From Beroe forskalii (Eukaryota; Ctenophora; Nuda; Beroida; Beroidae), in contig WFMF01000317.1 in NCBI GenBank assembly GCA_011033025.1, forward strand, positions 60,001-124,000: a stretch of DNA of 64,000 bases. The letters run 5' to 3'. A model generated the notes under the pieces. It was not told the origin of the DNA and made no database searches. It saw only the letters and a list, made by a program, of their open reading frames with translations. Shown here piece after piece: positions 57,788-64,000 of this stretch; position 1 is the stretch's first letter, and every line of letters starts with the position of its first letter. A program made the translations under genes and the position numbers.

Positions 57788-59407
57788 CTAAATAAGAGTT
57801 CTCAAGAACAAGGCAGTCACAAGGTAATGAGCAGCTGAGATGCTCATAGTTGAGCTGTCAATATATCCAATGCAATGCCAGCAGTTGAATCTGTTTTCGG
57901 GGTCATACTTTAATTTGAGTGATTTCAAGCGCTCAAGGTTGGAGCCCCAGAACTGATTTTCCCAGTCAGGTTCATCTTTGCAGCATGATTAAACCCCTGC
58001 ACCCGAATCGGGGAATTCATCTCGTAGCTTCTGTATTAATCTCTCATCAAAAGTTTCTATTTGAAATACTGACTTTCTCATAGCTGGATGAACAGCAGTT
58101 GCATCATGATCAACTTGCGACATCCTACCACCAATGATATAGTTGAAAGTGTAGAATCCATTGTGAACCATCCATTTTAACGTTTCTTTCACTTTATCAG
58201 GCTGATTTGTTACGTATTCCAAAGGAATCAGTCGACTAGCAATGTTGAACTCATTTTGACCTGTTTGATCAGTGGTCATTTCATCAGGACCACCTCGAAG
58301 TGCAAAGTATGATTCATCACATCTGAGTGAAGAATCAATGTTACCAAGTGCTCTTATACCTTGGTAAAAGCTATCTTCCAACATGTCCTCTTCCTCACCT
58401 TCATAATAGAAAATTCCCCAGTTAAGTCCCCAATAGCCTCCCCAATTTTGACTTAGTGTTGGGGCTTCATCTACAAGAAGATCTATCCATTTATAAATGG
58501 TTTTAGTGTTCCAGAACGGTGCATAAAAGTCAGTTGTTGCAAATGATAATTCACAAAATGGCTTTGTCTCATGTAGCTGATAGTGCACACTTAGAATCAC
58601 ACCAAATGTTCCACCACCACCTCCACGAAGGGCCCAAAAAAGATCTTCATTTTCACATTTGCTAGCAGTGACTATTGACCCATCAGCCAGCACAACTTTG
58701 AAGTCAGTCACTTGGTCAATCCCCATGCCATAGAGTCTTGAAGAAGCTGAAAGTCCACCACCCATCAACCATCCCCCGGCTGCTGAAACTGTGAGACCGC
58801 CTCCACCAACTATGTGATATGAGTTACCTACTGCCTTATAAGCCTCTTCCCATACCTCACCACCACCCACATGTAATGCAGCCTCATATGTTTCTCCACA
58901 AACAATATAGTTATTTTTCACAGTGCTTATTTTTTCAAACTTCCTCATCCAAATTAAGAGTGCACCCTCACCCATACTTGAACCAGCATAATTATGCCCT
59001 GAAGTCTTGACAACCACTTGGATATTATGCTTGTTAGCAAATCTGATTGCTTCAACAACGTCATTTTCATTATATGCCTGTACTGAAAATTGTGGAATAT
59101 TCCAATCCAATGATGAATCACACCTTTTCTTTGAGCAATCGTGGTATTGCATACATCTTCCTTCTCCATTGTTTTCAAGCTTGTAGGCAGCACCATAGGT
59201 AGTGGATTGAGCAGAGCAAGATACACTATATTCAGAAGAATCACCTATATTATATACTTTTCCACCAGTAATATTTTTGCTCAATTCATTCCACTCCAGC
59301 TGAGTAGGCCAACAAGTTTCATTATAAGACATGCAATATTCAAAAGTTGATTTAGGAGAAGCAATGTAAAAACACAATCCCCATAATGCCAGAAATATTT
59401 CTTTCAT
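57788..59407 (-). pseudogene. FAD-linked oxidase (berberine-bridge-like), right copy, premature stop
   Basis: Intronless, ATG at 59407, open for 472 codons: signal peptide, PCMH-type FAD domain with the SGHNYAGSS histidine and the RGGGGGTFG loop, and most of the substrate domain. Near 57990 GGG has become GGGG, creating an in-frame TAA. About 14 bases later AAAA has become AAA, which restores the frame for the BBE tail (KYDPENRF) and the normal stop at 57788-57790. The left copy is intact at both places but broken near its own residue 100. As both changes are homopolymer length differences, this may be a functional gene with consensus errors. Confidence 0.85.
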
Positions 59408-59455
59408 TACCTTACTTCCTAGTGTTTTGTAAAGAGTTAGTAAAATTGTGAAATC

Positions 59456-59465
59456 TTATATATAA
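59456..59465 (-). promoter_or_regulatory. Putative TATA box of the right oxidase
   Basis: TTATATATAA about 50 bp before the ATG at 59407, conserved between arms. A 3-kb element lies 22 bp upstream of it. Confidence 0.45.
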
Positions 59466-59487
59466 AGTAAAATCACACGTGAATAAT

Positions 59488-62400
59488 AGTCCAACGGATT
59501 TTTGCATTGAAATTAAAATCGAAAATAACAAGCTGATTTCACCTGGATAAGTTCCCATTGGGTCCCCTGAGGTCACAAAAAAAGTTTACAAAAATCTGAG
59601 TGGGGCAAATATGATTTTTTTCAAATTCCCCTCAGGCGCATAGGCGCATATGTTCAAAATAGGATATCTCAGCTTCTGAATGAGATACAGACCTCCATGA
59701 GGACCTCAAAATGACCGCAATAGTCAAATTATGTTGGGCGGACGAGGTTTCCAGGGTCCCAAAACCTTAAGTTTCTGAGATATTGTCGAAAAAACGGAAC
59801 GCAGCTAGTGTATTTGAGCGATGCAGGTGAAAATGTGCATTTCAGTCCTAGAGATTGTTACCTTTACTCCCAAGAATAGAAAATAACAAGCTGATTCCAC
59901 ATTTATAAGTAACAATGGCCTCTGAGGCCTTAAAAAAGTTTAACAATCAACCAAGTGAGGTAAAATGTGTTTTTACAATTTTCCCTAGAGCACAACCATA
60001 CAGTTACAATGTCACGTAAGTCCAAAGTGTAGAAAACTTGTATTTTAGCTTAGTAAGAATTCATGCAGAATTCATAATTGCAGCTCAAATTTTTTGCTAT
60101 GACCATGATTTATTCAAATTGAGAAGCCATCACATCTATTACCTCAGCAGCAGAGGATTTAAGGGGTTTCCAAATACTGACAGTAGCTGACAGGAGGAAG
60201 GGCGTCAAGGTTACGTCAGCAAAAATTTTGGGATTTTTGTGGCAGTTGGTACACACTGATTGTGCAATAAAATCAAAGGTAGAGGATATTATGATAGAGA
60301 TAGATATTTGCTTTTAGGAAGTTGTGATGCTCATTATCCCAATCATAATATATAACTGGGATACCATGCTTCAATTCTGCAACAGAACTGGATCATATTC
60401 AATATTCATCATCCATGAATGCATGAATGGTTAAGGGTGATTAAACTATTTAAAGAAAATTGCTCACTATCCATGACCCATTTGGGCTGGGAAATCATAT
60501 ATTATAGCTTTATAACATCATCGAAGATCACTGCTCTCATACTCTTATTATTTCATTTGAATGCCAGAGTTGCTTTTATATTAATCAACCTAACCAGTGG
60601 CCTTCACGGCGGCCTCCCTAGACAGAAGCAATCAAGTGACTGAAATGCTTGCACAATTCAAGACTTTCAGGTCAACCAAGCCAGCCTTGAGCCATACAGA
60701 TTTCGCAAAACCACAAATGAGCATATACATCATGATTTCAGTGTAGGCTTTTTAGCAGATTTGTCAAAATGGGTCAAAGATGGCCAGGCCATCTCCCAAA
60801 TTGCCAGGCTATTTAACTTAGCAAACTACTGACTCATCCCAGTTAAACGTTATAAACATGTTCATATTGATTAAGGTTCAGCTGGACTTGATGGGCAAAG
60901 CCCAAAAAGTATATGCCATTATAAGTTATAAATGATTACTGTGCAGCTAGATCTATACCAGCTTGGATAAGTTTATTCAATGAGTAGGTAACAGATTGGT
61001 ATCCCTGAGCTCAGCACTTTTCTGTTGCAAGTGTTGTGATCAGTTTCATACAATAATCAGTATTCGGCACTCCTAGAATTCCTACACACCATCAAGAGCC
61101 TGAGCATACTCCAAATGAACTTTAGATGCTTTGATGTCACTTTCGCAGACATGATGCCTACATGAACATGAACACCCCAATCTAAGAGTTTATCAAGACT
61201 GTGACTACCATGAATCTATCTCTTCACTCCTGATTCTCATTAGTATTGATGAGGCTATTATTAAGGTTTTGGTTATTGAAGGGTTGAAGAGTCATTTCCA
61301 AGATAAGAGTACACAACGTGGTTATTCATGTTGTGCAACTGGGCAAGTGCAGCACGTTTTACTAAGAGTGCACAATAAGTTGGATAAAGTTTCATAGTTT
61401 CAAAGAGTGCACTACCATAAGATAAGATACCACATCCAGTACAAAAGGGTAGCTCAAATTTTTTGGCTTTATTCTGCATCCAAAAACAGTTTCTGGTTCA
61501 TGAGTTATAATTCACTAGTTCACTGAATTCTTGAGTTCATATGCTGATTAATCTGGGAGTTGTCATATACTCACATATTGTTCAAGTAATTGTTTACCAT
61601 TTTAAAGAAGCAAAACGCTAGGTGAGAACATCTGAGGGGTTTCATATCCCCTCCCTCTCCTCTGTCAGCATTGGGTTTTGACTAGCCTCCCACCTGGCGT
61701 TGGCTTACCCCCAGACCAAAAATGTACTACTTGGGTTAGAAATATAGTAGATGAAAAATCTCAAAATTTTTGATGACGTAACCTTGACCCCCTTCCTCCT
61801 GTCAGCTACTGGAAACCCCTTAGATCCTCTGCTGCTGAGGTAATAGATGTGATGGCTTCTCAATTTGAATAAATCATGGTCATAGCAAAAAATTGGAGCT
61901 GCAATTATGAATTCTGCATGATCTTACTAAGCTAAAATACAAGTTTTCTACACTTTGGACTTACGTGACATTGTATGGTTGTGCTCTAGGGAAAATTGTA
62001 AAAACACATTTTACCTCACTTGGTTGATTGTTAAACTTTTTTAAGGCCTCAGAGGCCATTGTTACTTATAAATGTGGAATCAGCTTGTTATTTTCTATTC
62101 TTGGGAGTAAAGGTAACAATCTCTAGGACTGAAATGCACATTTTCACCTGCATCGCTCAAATACGCTAGCCGCGTTTCGTTTTTTCGACAATATCTCAGA
62201 AACTAAAGGTTTTGGGACCCTGGAGACCTCGTCCGCCCAACATAATTCGACTATTGCGGTCATTTTGAGGTGCTCATGGAGTCCTGTATCTCATTCAGAA
62301 GCTGAGATATCCTATTTTGAACATATGCGCCTATGCGCCTGAGGGGAATTTGAAAAAAATCATATTTGCCCCACTCAGATTTTTGTAAACTTTTTTTTGT

Positions 62401-62497
62401 GACCTCAGGGGACCCAATGGGAACTTATCCAGGTGAAATCAGCTTGTTATTTTCGATTTTAATTTCAGCCCATTTTTATGCGAAAATCCGTTGGACT
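59488..62497. mobile_element. 3.0-kb element with about 750-bp inverted repeats
   Basis: Ends AGTCCAACGGATTTTT and its inverse. The inverted arms run about 59488-60238 and 61757-62497 with high identity. Flanked by ATAAT (59483-59487, 62498-62502); the left arm has the empty site GAATAATG at about 33949-33956, though a 3-bp TAA duplication with TIRs one base longer fits equally. Each arm itself contains two related subunits (GAAAATAACAAGCTGATT at 59520 and 59879). The 1.5-kb middle has no recognisable transposase. Foldback-type non-autonomous element. Confidence 0.9.
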
Positions 62498-62502
62498 ATA
62501 AT

Positions 62503-62958
62503 GTTTGTCTCAGAATGAAACAAAATTTCAGAATAAAACAAAATTTTCTATTGACATTCCATTAATCATTCCTACATAGTGGAAAATATATCAGAACAAA
62601 TATCTTGTCTTGCTGAGTATTAGAGGGCATAGGGGTGTTGGTGTTGTGCGACCAGAGTTTGTAAACAAGATAATTCCTAGGCTCAGCTCATAAACTTAAT
62701 AAGGACCTTCCACTTGGCATTACAAGTGGGCTTTAAAATGAGGGCGGAATGCATGGTCACAGGGCTTGAGGCTTGTTGTTTCCCTTTAATGAACCATCAT
62801 TTAAAGCAAGGATCTTATATATAATTTCGTAAGAGCATGTGAATTATGTATGTGCGGGCGCACATTTTAAATTTGAGCTTGCCAACTACATATCAAGGAA
62901 AACGAATGCAAACGGGAGAAATCAGGTGCCGTTGCTATGGAGTTGGATATTTGCGCAC
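62503..62958. other. End of right arm and flank
   Basis: Homology to the left arm ends at about 62813. The following 145 bp is AT-rich with no gene. Confidence 0.55.
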
Positions 62959-63440
62959 CAGGGGCGGCTCGTATGGGTGTATGGGTGTTGAGATACACCC
63001 AAAGCAGATAAGAAGAAAATAAGAAAAAAAATAAAAAAAATCTATTTTTTCTTTCTTCCATAGTCACGCGCGCAGCGCACACTCGCGGAGAATACCAAAT
63101 CATTTGAAAAAAGCCGCGCATTAAATTCGATTTATTCTTGCTCGAAAATCGAGCGCTATTATATGGGTGTAACGCGCACACCCAAAATCAGGGATTTTAC
63201 GTGTAAGTTGCAATGATCTCTTAGCGGCTCGTCAAATCTGGGTGCGTAGTGTAATTTTACAATAGATGGGTGCGAGCGTACACCCATGGTTTGGCGGGAA
63301 ACTTTCGAGGAAAATTTTGGTAGAACTCTGCGATTAGCGCCATTTCTCTTGTGTCTGCTTGAATTACGTCACTCTTTTCTTTGTAGGCATTTAACTATCG
63401 GCATATTATGAACGTTATTTTCTAAAGTTCAATTTCAGAT
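62959..63440 (+). mobile_element. hAT-type element copy, 3' truncated
   Basis: Starts CAGGGGCGGCTCGTATGGGT like 10651-11672 and matches its first 450 bp or so, then breaks off after ACGTTATTTTCTAAA. The other terminus is absent. Confidence 0.85.
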
Positions 63441-63831
63441 TTTAATAAGTTCAATTCATGGATAAGGTGGTTTCATCGTTTCGTGTTGATCAAATGGACT
63501 GATCAAATGAAAAACGCGCATAACACAAAGACGTCAGCGCTAGCGTAAAAAATCAAGCGGGTGAGATTGTGTGCATTTTTCATTTGATTCAAGTTTATTC
63601 GATCGACGCAGAATGATGCAAGTGGCTAAGATATATCAAATGAAGATTAAGTGAGAGTCTGTTGGAACTGGCGAAAAGTATGGAAGCCAAGGAGTAGAGT
63701 TAAGTTGTTCTTATGTTGTGGTTTCCATGATCCATTGTACCAGGGGAGAGTCCTGAAAGGTATAGTCCTGAAGGCTGAAAAGGTTGCTCATTGAAACTTT
63801 TGTAGGTAAGTGTGACGTATCTGTTAATCCA
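63441..63831 (-). repeat. Copy of the 26.6-27.9 kb repeat, without insertions
   Basis: Inverted match to 26567-26692 plus 27469-27850; empty for both the LINE piece and the 73-bp insertion. Confidence 0.8.
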
Positions 63832-64000
63832 ATGTCTTATCTATAGAGGTGTATGGGTAAACTACAAACATAACAAAATACTGCATATCGATTTTCTAAT
63901 TCAAGGATTGACATGAGAGGCGGAAGAGACTAAACTGTGAATCATCAGTGGTTACCCTACAGTTGTAAGGTCTCCCTGCCATCTGCGATGTAGGTGTACC
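63832..64000 (+). repeat. Copy of the 10.6-11.8 kb repeat, empty of hAT
   Basis: Matches 10609-10650 plus 11681-11830 with GTGTATGG once. Cut by the window end. Confidence 0.8.

Larger units (their letters stand above)
51790..62813 (-). repeat. Right arm of the large palindrome
   Basis: Inverted match to 33633-45300. Arm-specific: a 3-kb TIR element (59488-62497). Missing: the 946-bp element, the 1.4-kb block and most of the intron 4 minisatellite. Confidence 0.92.

Overview
This is a stretch of a eukaryotic, almost certainly invertebrate animal, nuclear genome. The evidence is AT-rich sequence, protein-coding exons separated by GT...AG introns, two animal cytoskeletal or Ca2+-signalling gene families (beta-spectrin, calcyphosine-2), a Penelope-like retroelement, LINE fragments and many short TIR elements. 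There are no bacterial operons, RNA operons or CRISPR arrays. The phylum cannot be fixed from the window alone.

Layout. 1-2715: decayed Penelope-like reverse transcriptase split by a 946-bp TA-inserting element. 4320-10021 (minus): seven exons of the N-terminal actin-binding part of a beta-spectrin, with one element in an intron and a hAT-type MITE landing on an exon edge. 9.2-12.8 kb: repeats, including a hAT-type element with a perfect 8-bp target duplication. 13856-16641 (plus): a complete seven-exon gene for an unrecognised AT-hook nuclear protein. 16.8-24.6 kb: repeats, including a 3.7-kb foldback element. 24845-25147: two exons of an RRM protein. 25.2-33.5 kb: a mosaic of nested MITEs, an ORF1-only LINE insertion, a LINE 3' end and a 2.3-kb hAT-type element.

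33.6-62.8 kb is a large imperfect palindrome: two arms of about 11 kb around a 6.5-kb spacer. Each arm carries an intronless secreted FAD-linked (berberine-bridge-like) oxidase and the N-terminal half of a calcyphosine-2-like gene. The left gene runs on into the spacer, where its EF-hand exons lie; the right copy has no EF-hand part. The arms differ by insertions that give clean empty/occupied site pairs.

The most unusual feature is exon 7 of the calcyphosine-2-like gene. Its acceptor junction (polypyrimidine-CAG plus exon start) has become a 48-bp minisatellite, and its donor junction (exon end plus GTGAGT) has become a 32-bp minisatellite. In the left arm the exon itself is broken into pieces scattered through these arrays; in the right arm it is intact at the meeting point of the two arrays. 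Frameshifts in both oxidase copies and in right exon 3 are mostly homopolymer length changes, so base-level assembly error remains possible for those.
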